The notes beneath the pieces are model-generated. The model made no database searches and was not told the DNA's origin. It worked only from the letters and a program-made list of their open reading frames with translations. This document shows, in pieces, positions 51,449 to 59,276 of a stretch of 64,000 bases of DNA (the stretch's first letter is position 1; each line of letters starts with the position of its first letter). Source of the stretch: Deltaproteobacteria bacterium (GTDB lineage Bacteria > Myxococcota_A > Polyangia > Polyangiales > Ga0077539); the NCBI GenBank assembly GCA_016218725.1, contig JACRDB010000104.1:62001-126000 (forward strand), read 5' to 3'. The position numbers and the translations under genes were made by a program.

Positions 51449-52243
51449 TCAGTCGATTTCAAAGAACCCCGCGAGCTTCGGATGGCCGTACTCCGCGCCG
51501 CCGGTGAGCACCCGGAGGTTGGGCAGGGGCTGGGCCGAGCCCTCGCCGTGGGTGTGGCCGCAGAGCACCTGGAGCTGGCGCCCTGGGGAGGCCCGGGCGC
51601 CCTCCAGGAGCACCTCGCCCACGGCCTTGCAGGTGAAGTGTGGCAGCCAGTCGTCGTTAGAGATGCGCCCCTCGTACCAGCACGCCTCGCGGAAGGGCGG
51701 GACGTGGGTGGCCACATACACCACCGGGAAGCGCTCCAGGGCCTCGGAGAGGACTGGCCGCAGGGCCTCTGCCTCGGCCTGGGCGGTGGCCCGGAGGACC
51801 TCCAGGCGCCGGGCCTTGGTCAGCCCCGAGAGCTCTTCAATGAACACATAGTCGTTGAGCAGGACCTGCGAGGCCTCCCAGGCGCCGTAGCGCCCGTCGG
51901 CCCAGCCGTCGACGCCCACCAGCGCCGCGTCGTGGGTCAGGGGTACGACGCCCAGCGCCGGGAGCCAGCGCGCGCGCCCTTCGCGGGGGAGCTCGCGCAT
52001 GCGGGCCCTCACGGCGCGGAGGCTGCCGCGGTAGAAATCGTGGTTCCCCAGGACGAAATACAGCGGGCACGGCAGCGCCTCGGCGAGCTGCCGGAGGTGC
52101 GCTTCAAGCTCCGGGGCCTCGGACAGGTCGCCGGTGATCAACACGGCGTCCGGGCGCTGCGCCGAGAGCTCCCCGCCGAACGCCGCGATCCCACGCTTCG
52201 GGAGGAAATTCAGGTGGACGTCCGTGGCCCAGGCGAGTCGCAT
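51449..52243 (-). CDS. Calcineurin-like metallophosphoesterase
   Basis: 264 residues. All five motif blocks are present: ATDVHL (metal Asp and His), ITGDLSEA, LGNHDFYRG (catalytic His), VYVATHVPPF and CGHTHGEG. There is no signal peptide, so it should be cytoplasmic. The class hydrolyses phosphodiesters or phosphomonoesters; the substrate cannot be predicted. It is convergent with thyX (eight bases apart). The Asp2 position and DV-H spacing are as in UDP-diacylglucosamine or cAMP phosphodiesterases. Confidence 0.88.
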   Translation of the reverse strand: MRLAWATDVHLNFLPKRGIAAFGGELSAQRPDAVLITGDLSEAPELEAHLRQLAEALPCPLYFVLGNHDFYRGSLRAVRARMRELPREGRARWLPALGVVPLTHDAALVGVDGWADGRYGAWEASQVLLNDYVFIEELSGLTKARRLEVLRATAQAEAEALRPVLSEALERFPVVYVATHVPPFREACWYEGRISNDDWLPHFTCKAVGEVLLEGARASPGRQLQVLCGHTHGEGSAQPLPNLRVLTGGAEYGHPKLAGFFEID

Positions 52244-52264
52244 GACGGTGCCTCTCCCGCGAGG

Positions 52265-52819
52265 TTACTCGGTGTGGGCGTACATCCTGCGAGACGAGCG
52301 CGCAAACAGGATCCCGACGGGCACCAGCAGGCCGAGGAGGCCCGCCAGCGCCAGGAGCCCGGAGCCCGACGCCGAGGCCCGCTGCACCACGTCATTGTGG
52401 AGGTAGAGGTGCGACGGGGTCTCCGGGTCGTACCAGCAGGTGTGCGAGGCCCCCGGGTGGAACTCCCCCGCGGCGAGCCTCCGAGCCTCGGGCTCGGCGA
52501 GCTCCGGGTCCACGCTGGCCAGGTTCCAGCGCGCCGAGGTGTAGCGCCTCCCGGCGAGGTCCAGGGCGAAGCGCACCTGGAGCGTCGAGCGCCCCCCGAG
52601 GGGCTCGGTGACGTGCGAGGCCAGCACGCTGCACTGCCCCTGCCGGAAGTACGCCTGCCGGGAAGCGTCCAGCGCGATGCGCCGCTCCGTGCGCCAGCCC
52701 ACCACGCACGCCCAGGCCCCGAGGGCGCCCAGCACCGCCAGCGAGGCCCCGAGCCACCGCTGGGCCGAGCGGGTGAGCTGGCGGGTGCCCTTCTCGCGTG
52801 CCCAGTGGCCCCTACCCAT
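52265..52819 (-). CDS. DUF3592-like membrane protein
   Basis: 184 residues from ATG 52819. Two hydrophobic segments (WLGASLAVLGALGAWACVVG and GLLALAGLLGLLVPVGILFA) flank a region of about 90 residues with a TCWYDP motif, typical of the DUF3592 family, which has no known function. The domain between the segments probably faces the periplasm. It lies upstream of the phosphoesterase on the same strand (21-base gap), so the two may be co-transcribed. Confidence 0.7.
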   Translation of the reverse strand: MGRGHWAREKGTRQLTRSAQRWLGASLAVLGALGAWACVVGWRTERRIALDASRQAYFRQGQCSVLASHVTEPLGGRSTLQVRFALDLAGRRYTSARWNLASVDPELAEPEARRLAAGEFHPGASHTCWYDPETPSHLYLHNDVVQRASASGSGLLALAGLLGLLVPVGILFARSSRRMYAHTE

Positions 52820-52870
52820 CACCCCGGAGCGTAGCACGCTCTGGCTCAACCGTGCCGAGGCTTCCCACCC

Positions 52871-52921
52871 TGACGCCAATGTCACCACAGGCAGGCGCCC
52901 GGACCCCTTGGAAATTCAAGG
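52871..52921. promoter_or_regulatory. Two inverted repeats in a divergent intergenic region
   Basis: TGAC-GCCAAT-GTCA (52871-52884) and CCTTG-GAAATT-CAAGG (52906-52921), both in the 142-base gap between the DUF3592 gene and the lipoprotein gene; the second is centred about 48 bases before ATG 52962. They look like operator sites for a dimeric regulator. No clear promoter could be placed beside them. Confidence 0.4.
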
Positions 52922-52961
52922 ACTCTCGCTGCTGGCCCGGACCATGCATCAGCGCTGTCTC

Positions 52962-54689
52962 ATGGGAAGATTGAAGTTCGCCCTCTTGTGTGGGGCGCTG
53001 GCCGTGGCCTGCGGCGCGGACGGCAGTCGCGCCGGGAGCCTTCCGACGCCGCCTTCCGGGCCGGGTGCCGGGGACACCATGAACGGTGGCGCTGGTCGCG
53101 ACGCCGCGGTGCCGCTGCCGCCCGAGCGGGAGGAGCGCCGGAACTTCCAGACCCCGCAGGCGGGCGGGCGCTATGTGTACATCGCCAACCCCCGGAGGGA
53201 CACCGTGGCCGTGGTGGACTCGCGCACCCTGGCCATCCAGACGGTGGAGGTCGGGGACCAGCCCACCTACCTCCAGACGGTGCCGGGCCGGGACGTGGCC
53301 GTGGTGCTGAACGTCGGCTCGGACAACGCCTCCGTCGTGCGCACCGCGGACGGCGCGTCGCGGGTGACCTTCCTGCCCACGATCCCCGGCGCCACCGCCG
53401 TGGCCGTGGCCCCGGATGGGCTCCACGCGGTGGCCTACGTGGACACGGAGACCACCGGCGCCACGCCCAGGGCCGGGAGCTTCCAGGACCTCTCGGTGCT
53501 CTTCCTCGAAGAGGGACGCGAGCGCTCGGTGCAGCTCTCCGTAGGCTTCCGGCCCCTGGAGGTCACCTTCGCCCGGGACGGTCAGGCCGCCTTCGTGGTC
53601 ACCGAGGACGGCATCTCCATCCTCCGGTTCAGCGAGGTCACCGCGCCCACCATCATCCCCAACGTGTCCCTCGCGGACCCGGACAGCCGCACGCTGCCCA
53701 TCGATCCACCGTCTACTGGAGTTGACAGTGGCGTAGACGCGGGCGGCGACGCCACGGCGGGGGATGCAAGCGCGGACGCTGTGGGTGACGCGACGGACGG
53801 GACAACGGACGGGGCTCGGGTGTTCACTCAAGTGGACGCTCGGGACGTCTCGGTGACGCCCGATGGGCGCTACGGCATCGCCAGGGTCGAGGGCACGGGG
53901 CTCCTGCGGCTCTTGGACCTGCAGAGCCGCACCATCGTCGCGCTGGACGCGGGCACGGCGGTGACGGACCTGGACCTCTCGCCGGATGGCACCTTCGCGC
54001 TGGCGGTGCTCCGAGGGCGCTCCACGGTGCTGCGCGTGCCCATCCCCATGGCCTTCGAGGCGCCGTCAATGGTGACGCGCACGGAGCTCCCCGGGGAGCT
54101 GGTGGGCTCGGTGACCATCGCCCCGGACGGGCGGCGGGCCCTGGCGTACACCACGGCCTCCCCCGTGGAGAGGGTGACGCTCCTGGACCTGTCGGGCGGG
54201 GCGCCGAGCCTGGTGCGGCTGCGCAAGGCCGTCCGGGCCGTGGCCTTCGCGCCGGACAGCCGCACGGCGCTGGTGGTGCACGCCCGCGCCGCGGGGGACC
54301 CCAACGACCCCGCCGCGGACCTGGAGACCCGCATCGACCGCTCCTTCGGGTACACCCTGGTGGACCTGGCCACGCGCTTCGCCAAGCTGCAGCTCACCCC
54401 CGCGGAGCTCGGCCCCCTCGGGGTGGTGCCCGACGGGACGTACGCCTTCGTGCTCCTGCGAGACGACATGGCCCGCGTGGCGCAGGCGCACCGGGTGTCC
54501 CTCCGGTCGTTTACGGTGCAGACCCTGGGCCTGGGGAGCCCTCCCACCTCCGTGGGCGCGGTGCCCCTGACCATGCGCGTGTTCATCGGCCAGGAGCACC
54601 CCGAGGGGCGCATCACCTTCGTGGACTGGGCCACCGGCGCCTCGCAGTCCGTCACGGGCTTCGAGCTCAACAGCAGGATCGTGGAGTGA
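52962..54689 (+). CDS. YncE-like beta-propeller lipoprotein
   Basis: 575 residues from ATG 52962 (ATG 52944 in frame). The signal ends ALAVAC at a weak lipobox. The mature protein repeats propeller blades of the type GGRYVYIANPRRDTVAVVDS, TRTLAIQTVEVG, TAVAVAPDGLHAVAYVDTE, DVSVTPDGRYGIARVEG and SVTIAPDGRRALAYTT, as in the YncE/YVTN family. An Asp/Gly/Thr-rich low-complexity insert (about 250-285) interrupts it. It probably sits on the outer membrane facing the periplasm or surface. It starts a four-gene run with a second propeller lipoprotein, a barrel-like protein and a small coiled-coil lipoprotein. Confidence 0.75.
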   Translation: MGRLKFALLCGALAVACGADGSRAGSLPTPPSGPGAGDTMNGGAGRDAAVPLPPEREERRNFQTPQAGGRYVYIANPRRDTVAVVDSRTLAIQTVEVGDQPTYLQTVPGRDVAVVLNVGSDNASVVRTADGASRVTFLPTIPGATAVAVAPDGLHAVAYVDTETTGATPRAGSFQDLSVLFLEEGRERSVQLSVGFRPLEVTFARDGQAAFVVTEDGISILRFSEVTAPTIIPNVSLADPDSRTLPIDPPSTGVDSGVDAGGDATAGDASADAVGDATDGTTDGARVFTQVDARDVSVTPDGRYGIARVEGTGLLRLLDLQSRTIVALDAGTAVTDLDLSPDGTFALAVLRGRSTVLRVPIPMAFEAPSMVTRTELPGELVGSVTIAPDGRRALAYTTASPVERVTLLDLSGGAPSLVRLRKAVRAVAFAPDSRTALVVHARAAGDPNDPAADLETRIDRSFGYTLVDLATRFAKLQLTPAELGPLGVVPDGTYAFVLLRDDMARVAQAHRVSLRSFTVQTLGLGSPPTSVGAVPLTMRVFIGQEHPEGRITFVDWATGASQSVTGFELNSRIVE

Positions 54690-54694
54690 GCACC

Positions 54695-56299
54695 ATGGCG
54701 CGAAAGAACATCCTCCCGTGGAGCATGCTGGCGCTGGTCGGCGCCCTCGCCGCGGGGTGCCCCGCGCGGGAGCCCGAGCTGGGCGAGGGCCTGGAGTTCC
54801 TCTCCCCGGTGGCCGTGGGCAACGGGCTCACCTGGGTGGAGAGGCACCGGGCCCTGGCCTGGCGCCAGGACCTGTCCACCCCCGAGGGCGCCGTGCGCAG
54901 GCTCCGGCTGGGGCCCGACCCGGTGCTCTCCGTCGCCCGCCAGGGCGCCGACGAGACCCTGGTGCTGTCCCGAGGACAGCGCGGCGCGCCGGGGCGCGCG
55001 CCGTCGCCCGGGGTGCTCACCGCGCTCCCCTCGGCGGCCTCCGCTCCGCCCAGGGTGTACACGCTCGGGAGCCCGTTCAACGGCCTGGCGCAGACCGCCG
55101 ACGGGCGCTACGCCCTGGCGCACTTCCGCCCGGAGGCTACCCAGGGGCGGCTGCTCTTCAACCCCAACGAGGTGGCCCTGGTGGACCTCTCGCAGGCGCC
55201 AGGGATGAGCAACCCCGTGCTGCGCACGGTGCGCTCCTTCGGCGGCGTGCCGAACCGCGTGGTGTTCTCGCCGGCGATGGCCGTCAATGGCCGAAGCCGC
55301 ACCCTGGCGGTGGTGCTCTCGGACGCGTACCTCACGCTCCTGGACATGGACCAGCCGTCGCGCGCGGAGATCACCGTGCGCTTGACGCTCCCGGAGGACC
55401 CGAGGGCCATCCGGCCGTCGCAGGTGCTCTTTGACACCAACGACGCCACGCTCTACGTGCGCGCGGACGCCTCCAATGACATCTACGTCTTGAGGCTCCT
55501 GCCGGTTACGCCGGAGGGGCCCAGCGCCAACGACTTCCGGCCGACGGTGAACCAGCTCGCCGCGGGGCGCCAGCCGACGGACATGGCGCTGGTGGGCGCC
55601 GCGGACAACCGAAGGCTCCTGGTGGTTTCCCCCGGGTCCCGAGACGCGAGGGTGCTGGACGCCCGGTCCAACACGGTCACCGAGGTCCCGCTGGAGGCCC
55701 CCGCCGAGCGGCTCCTGCTCTTCGAGGGCGCTGCCCCTAGGGACCCCCGGAGCGCGCCCAGGGCGCTGCTCTTCGCCACCACGCTGGGCACCACCGCGGT
55801 GAGCTTCGTGGACCTGACGGACCTGGAGGAGCGCCGCGGGCGCAACGTGGAGACCATCCAGCTGCAGCGCGCGGTGCGCGGCGCGGTGAGCCTCCCGGAG
55901 CGCCAGGCCGTGCTCCTGGAGCACCCCACGGACGCCACCGGAGGGAGGCTCTCGCTCCTGGACCTGGTGCGCCGCACGGCCTCGCCCATCATCGCGGACA
56001 CCGCGCTGGAGGGGGCCACCTTCGACGAGGACCGGCAGACCCTCTGGGTGGCCCCGAGGGGTCAGAGCCGCGTGGGCTTCATCGAGCTGCGTAACTTCCA
56101 CCCCGGGGAGGTGCGCCTGGACGGCCCCGTGGCGGACGTGATCACCCTGCCGGGGAGCCCTGGAGCGGGGCCTCGGGTGCTCGCCCTGCACCCCTCGGCG
56201 GCCGGCTGGGTCACGCTCCTCGACGGCCGCTCCCCGGCGCGGGAGACCGCCCGGAGCTTCCGTGGATTCCTGCTCGCGGACCTCCTGGAGGAGCCCTGA
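54695..56299 (+). CDS. Second beta-propeller lipoprotein
   Basis: 534 residues from ATG 54695, with GGAG eight bases upstream (GTG 54686, overlapping the previous stop, is an alternative). Lipobox LAAGC. Blade-like repeats: GLAQTADGRYALAHFRPE, RTLAVVLSDAYLTLLDMDQ, LFDTNDATLYVRADASNDIY and GATFDEDRQTLWVAPRGQS. It resembles the preceding gene in overall plan, so the pair may have arisen by duplication or form a complex. Function unknown. Confidence 0.72.
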   Translation: MARKNILPWSMLALVGALAAGCPAREPELGEGLEFLSPVAVGNGLTWVERHRALAWRQDLSTPEGAVRRLRLGPDPVLSVARQGADETLVLSRGQRGAPGRAPSPGVLTALPSAASAPPRVYTLGSPFNGLAQTADGRYALAHFRPEATQGRLLFNPNEVALVDLSQAPGMSNPVLRTVRSFGGVPNRVVFSPAMAVNGRSRTLAVVLSDAYLTLLDMDQPSRAEITVRLTLPEDPRAIRPSQVLFDTNDATLYVRADASNDIYVLRLLPVTPEGPSANDFRPTVNQLAAGRQPTDMALVGAADNRRLLVVSPGSRDARVLDARSNTVTEVPLEAPAERLLLFEGAAPRDPRSAPRALLFATTLGTTAVSFVDLTDLEERRGRNVETIQLQRAVRGAVSLPERQAVLLEHPTDATGGRLSLLDLVRRTASPIIADTALEGATFDEDRQTLWVAPRGQSRVGFIELRNFHPGEVRLDGPVADVITLPGSPGAGPRVLALHPSAAGWVTLLDGRSPARETARSFRGFLLADLLEEP

Positions 56300-56300
56300 A

Positions 56301-56999
56301 ATGAAGACCCTGACGATCTCCCTGGCCCTCGCCTCGATGGTCTTCTCCGCCCTCCCGGCCCACGCTGACGCGCGCCGCGAGGCCCGCTGGCACCTTCGCG
56401 TCGGCGCGGACACGGACTGGCAGCTCGACCGCGGGCACGACGCGCTCACCCGCAACGGCGGGGCCTGGGCCTCGGCGTACCTCGCCCTGGGCCGCACGCT
56501 GGCCACCTTCGGCGAGCGCTGGAGCCTCGCGGGGGAGGTGTTCTACCGCGGGAGCGGGCGCCAGGCGGTGCTCTATCAAGCGCTGGACACGCGCTTTGCG
56601 TCGAACGCCCTCGGTGTCGGCGCGCAGCTCCGCTACGCCCTGGCGCCCTGGCTCCAGCCCTACGGGGGCCTCCAGGTGGCGGCCCTCCGGACGGACCTCA
56701 CGGTCACCGACCGCGGCACCATGGAATCCCTGGAGAGCGGGGCCTGGAGCCCGCTGGCCATGGTCTCCGTAGGGGCTCTCCTCCAGACTCCTCCCCTGGC
56801 GAGGGGGAGCCGGGTGCGGCTGGGTCTCACCGTGGAGGCGGTCTTCCGGCTGGGCCTGCCCGTGGGCTACGACCTGCGCCCGGAGACCCCCTCGGACGAG
56901 ACCCTGGCCAACGACCGCCTGCCCGTGCAGGCCGTGGCCCTCGGGGACCTGGCGCCGGTGGGGCCCACGCTCCGCGTGGCGGGTGTTCTCCGTTGGTGA
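56301..56999 (+). CDS. Small outer-membrane-type protein
   Basis: 232 residues, starting one base after the previous stop. Signal peptide MKTLTISLALASMVFSALPAHA. The mature part has amphipathic strands such as ARWHLRVGADTDWQLDRG, ASAYLALGRTLATFGERWS, LGVGAQLRYALAPWLQPYGG and SRVRLGLTVEAVFRLGLPVG, ending in TLRVAGVLRW with the terminal aromatic residue typical of outer-membrane barrels. Probably an eight-stranded barrel serving the lipoproteins encoded around it. Confidence 0.7.
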   Translation: MKTLTISLALASMVFSALPAHADARREARWHLRVGADTDWQLDRGHDALTRNGGAWASAYLALGRTLATFGERWSLAGEVFYRGSGRQAVLYQALDTRFASNALGVGAQLRYALAPWLQPYGGLQVAALRTDLTVTDRGTMESLESGAWSPLAMVSVGALLQTPPLARGSRVRLGLTVEAVFRLGLPVGYDLRPETPSDETLANDRLPVQAVALGDLAPVGPTLRVAGVLRW

Positions 57000-57030
57000 A
57001 GCTTCGCCCGGGACGGTGTATCAAGGCACC

Positions 57031-57393
57031 ATGGAGCAACAACGGATCCTCCCCTGGGCGCTGGCGCTCGCTCTCGCGGGCGCAGGGTGCGACCTGAACC
57101 GTGACCGCGACCGCGACCGCGACCACGACCACCCCCCCGCCGCGCCCGCTGCGCCGCCGGTGGACCTCGGGCCTACGCAGCAGCGCTTGACGGCCCTGGA
57201 GCAGCGGGTCCAGCGCCTCGAAGGGAACGTGCAGTTCCTGTCCCAGCAGGACGAGCAGCAGCGGGCGCAGCTCACCCAGACGCAGATGGAGCTTCGGGCC
57301 ACGCAGGAGCAGCTCCGGGCGCTCCAGGGTCAGGCCCGCTCCGCCCGAGGGAGGATCCGGGACGCGCTCAGCCAGCAGAACCAGGGAGAATAG
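57031..57393 (+). CDS. Small coiled-coil lipoprotein
   Basis: 120 residues from ATG 57031. Lipobox LALAGAGC, then an unusual run DRDRDRDRDHDH from a GACCGC DNA repeat, a short Pro/Ala stretch, and a long Gln/Arg-rich coiled coil (RLTALEQRVQRLEGNVQFLS). It resembles Lpp- or YbgF-like periplasmic spacers. It is the last gene of the four-gene envelope run. The repeat could bind metal ions, but that is speculation. Confidence 0.7.
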   Translation: MEQQRILPWALALALAGAGCDLNRDRDRDRDHDHPPAAPAAPPVDLGPTQQRLTALEQRVQRLEGNVQFLSQQDEQQRAQLTQTQMELRATQEQLRALQGQARSARGRIRDALSQQNQGE

Positions 57394-57405
57394 CGCGCGC
57401 CGGGG

Positions 57406-57759
57406 TCAGGCCAGGGCGGCCTGGACCCGTCCGTCGATGTCCGCCCGCGAGAGCCCCAGGGCCTCCCCCACGCGGTAGAGGTATTGCCGCTCCTCGTCGG
57501 CGAAGCGCCGGTCCGCGGCCACGGCGGTCACCAGGAGCTCGAAGGTCTCCGCCTGGGCAGCGGCTGGGAGGGCCCGGAGCTCTCGCACGGCCTCCTCCGC
57601 ATCTACAATCGGAAAGAGCGCCGCGCGGTCGTCCTCGTGGAGGCCAAAGCGCGCGAGCATGCGGTCGATCATGGCGTTCTCGGCGTCGTCCAGGTGGTCG
57701 TCCACCACCACCACTCCGGCGATCAGGCGGCAGACCTTGCGGGCGTTCTCGGGGTCCAT
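57406..57759 (-). CDS. TerB-like helical protein
   Basis: 117 residues from ATG 57759; a TTG 54 bases upstream is a weaker start. An all-helical domain with the acidic TerB/DjlA-N pattern: VVVVDDHLDDAENAMIDRML near the N-terminus and the second Asp-containing repeat VTAVAADRRFADEERQYLYR. TerB domains bind metal ions and occur in stress and envelope systems. No other ter gene is present. It is divergent from the glycoside hydrolase gene, with 53 bases between the starts. Confidence 0.75.
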   Translation of the reverse strand: MDPENARKVCRLIAGVVVVDDHLDDAENAMIDRMLARFGLHEDDRAALFPIVDAEEAVRELRALPAAAQAETFELLVTAVAADRRFADEERQYLYRVGEALGLSRADIDGRVQAALA

Positions 57760-57812
57760 CACCGGTCGATCTTCGCGCTTCTCGCGCGGCACTTCAAGCG
57801 GCCCGTGCGACA

Positions 57813-59276
57813 ATGACGAGTCCCATGGCGCCCCCTCGGATGGCCCTCTCGCTCGCCGCGGCGCTCCTGGCGGCAGAGGCCCGGGGGCTCCCGAGGCTCG
57901 TGGTGGACACGGAACGGGTCGTCGCCCCGGTCCGTCGCGAGGTCTTCGGCGGGAACCTGGAGTACATCACCGCGCCGTCCCCGGAGGCCCGGAGGCTCAC
58001 CGAGGCGCTGCCGCTGCTACGCTTCCCGGGCGGCGACGCCGACGCGGACTTCCTCTGGGACCGCGAGACTCCCTCCCCCTGCGGGCGCCGGGGCACGGAC
58101 TGGCCCCTCGCCGCGGAGCTCGCCGCCCGAGGGGGCGCCGCCCTCTTCCTGGAGAGCAACCTCCCTCGGGGAACGCCTCGGGGCTTCGCGGCGTGGGTCG
58201 CGGACGCACGCTCCCGGGGGCTCCGGGTCCCCTGGGTGCAGGTCGGCAACGAGGTCTGGGGCTCCTGGGATCGAGGCTTCCGCTCCCCGGCGCAGTACGC
58301 CCGCGACGTGAGGGCTCACGCCCTGGCCCTCCGGGCCCTCGGTCCAATGCCAGCCTTCGCCCTCCCGGTAGGCACCGCCGAGGAGGAGCCCTGGAACCGC
58401 GAGGCCCTGAGGCTCACCGCGGACATGGTGGGCGCGCTGGACTACCATTTCTACCCGAACCACCACGAGCGCCCGAGGGTGAGGCCCGAGGAGGTCATCG
58501 CGGGCGCCGAGGCGATCGCGCCCCTCCTGGCGCGCCTCCGGGCCATGGTGCGGGAGGTCGCCCCGGCGAGGCAGGGCGCCATCGGGGTGCTCATCGGTGA
58601 GTGGGACGGCGCCGCGGACCCGCCCCCGAGGAGCCAGGCGGCGGCGCTCCCCGCCGGGGTCCCGTACGCGCAGTGGTCCATGGCCAACGCCTTGTTCTAC
58701 GGCGCAGCGCTGGGCGAGTTCCTCCTCGGGGGAGTCCTCGGGGCGACCTTCTACGAGGTCCAGGGCTACCGCTTCGGGGCGCTGCCAGGGGACCGGTGCA
58801 TGCCCTCGGACGGGCGGGTCCTGCGGCCCAAGGTGCTGGCCCTGGAGCTCTGGCTGAACCACACCGGACAACACATGGTCTCAACGAACATGGTTGACGT
58901 CCCATCGTACATGGTTGATGGCCCCACGGACTGGGACGGCTACGCGGGCCCCGTGCCCTACGTGAGGGCCTACGCGAGCGTCTCCGAGGACCGCCAGGGG
59001 CTCTACCTCATGGTGGTGCAGCGGGGCCCTCGGTCCGTCGCGCCGGCGCTGGAGGTGGAGCTCCGGGGCTTCGATCCCGAGCCCGTGGCGCGCGAGTGGG
59101 CCGTCGCCGGCGCGTCTCCATGGGACACCAACGAGAACGTCGGGGGCCCCCCGGAGGCCGTGAGGGTGCAGGAGGGCGAGGTGCGGGTGCCCGGGCGGCG
59201 CTTCCTCTACGGGCTGCGCCCGTGGAGCGTCACGGCGCTGGAGCTCCGCCGGGCGCGGCCGCGACGCGCGCCATGA
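57813..59276 (+). CDS. GH51-like glycoside hydrolase (clan A)
   Basis: 487 residues. The N-terminus is Met/Ala-rich and weakly hydrophobic; a signal peptide is possible. A TIM-barrel enzyme of the alpha-L-arabinofuranosidase type: LLRFPGGDAD (RFPGG strand), acid/base Glu147 in VQVGNEVWG and nucleophile Glu263 in LIGEWDG, then a C-terminal beta domain (about 380-480). It should cleave an alpha-linked arabinose or similar sugar, perhaps trimming a glycan, but the linkage is not known. Its 3' end overlaps the kinase-DsbA gene on the other strand by 47 bases. Confidence 0.8.
   Translation: MTSPMAPPRMALSLAAALLAAEARGLPRLVVDTERVVAPVRREVFGGNLEYITAPSPEARRLTEALPLLRFPGGDADADFLWDRETPSPCGRRGTDWPLAAELAARGGAALFLESNLPRGTPRGFAAWVADARSRGLRVPWVQVGNEVWGSWDRGFRSPAQYARDVRAHALALRALGPMPAFALPVGTAEEEPWNREALRLTADMVGALDYHFYPNHHERPRVRPEEVIAGAEAIAPLLARLRAMVREVAPARQGAIGVLIGEWDGAADPPPRSQAAALPAGVPYAQWSMANALFYGAALGEFLLGGVLGATFYEVQGYRFGALPGDRCMPSDGRVLRPKVLALELWLNHTGQHMVSTNMVDVPSYMVDGPTDWDGYAGPVPYVRAYASVSEDRQGLYLMVVQRGPRSVAPALEVELRGFDPEPVAREWAVAGASPWDTNENVGGPPEAVRVQEGEVRVPGRRFLYGLRPWSVTALELRRARPRRAP

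Noticed and set aside
53870..56506. Minus-strand frame of about 878 residues opposite the propeller lipoproteins
   Set aside because: No domain signal and Arg/Gly/Ala/Ser bias; the plus strand has two lipoprotein signals and repeated blades.
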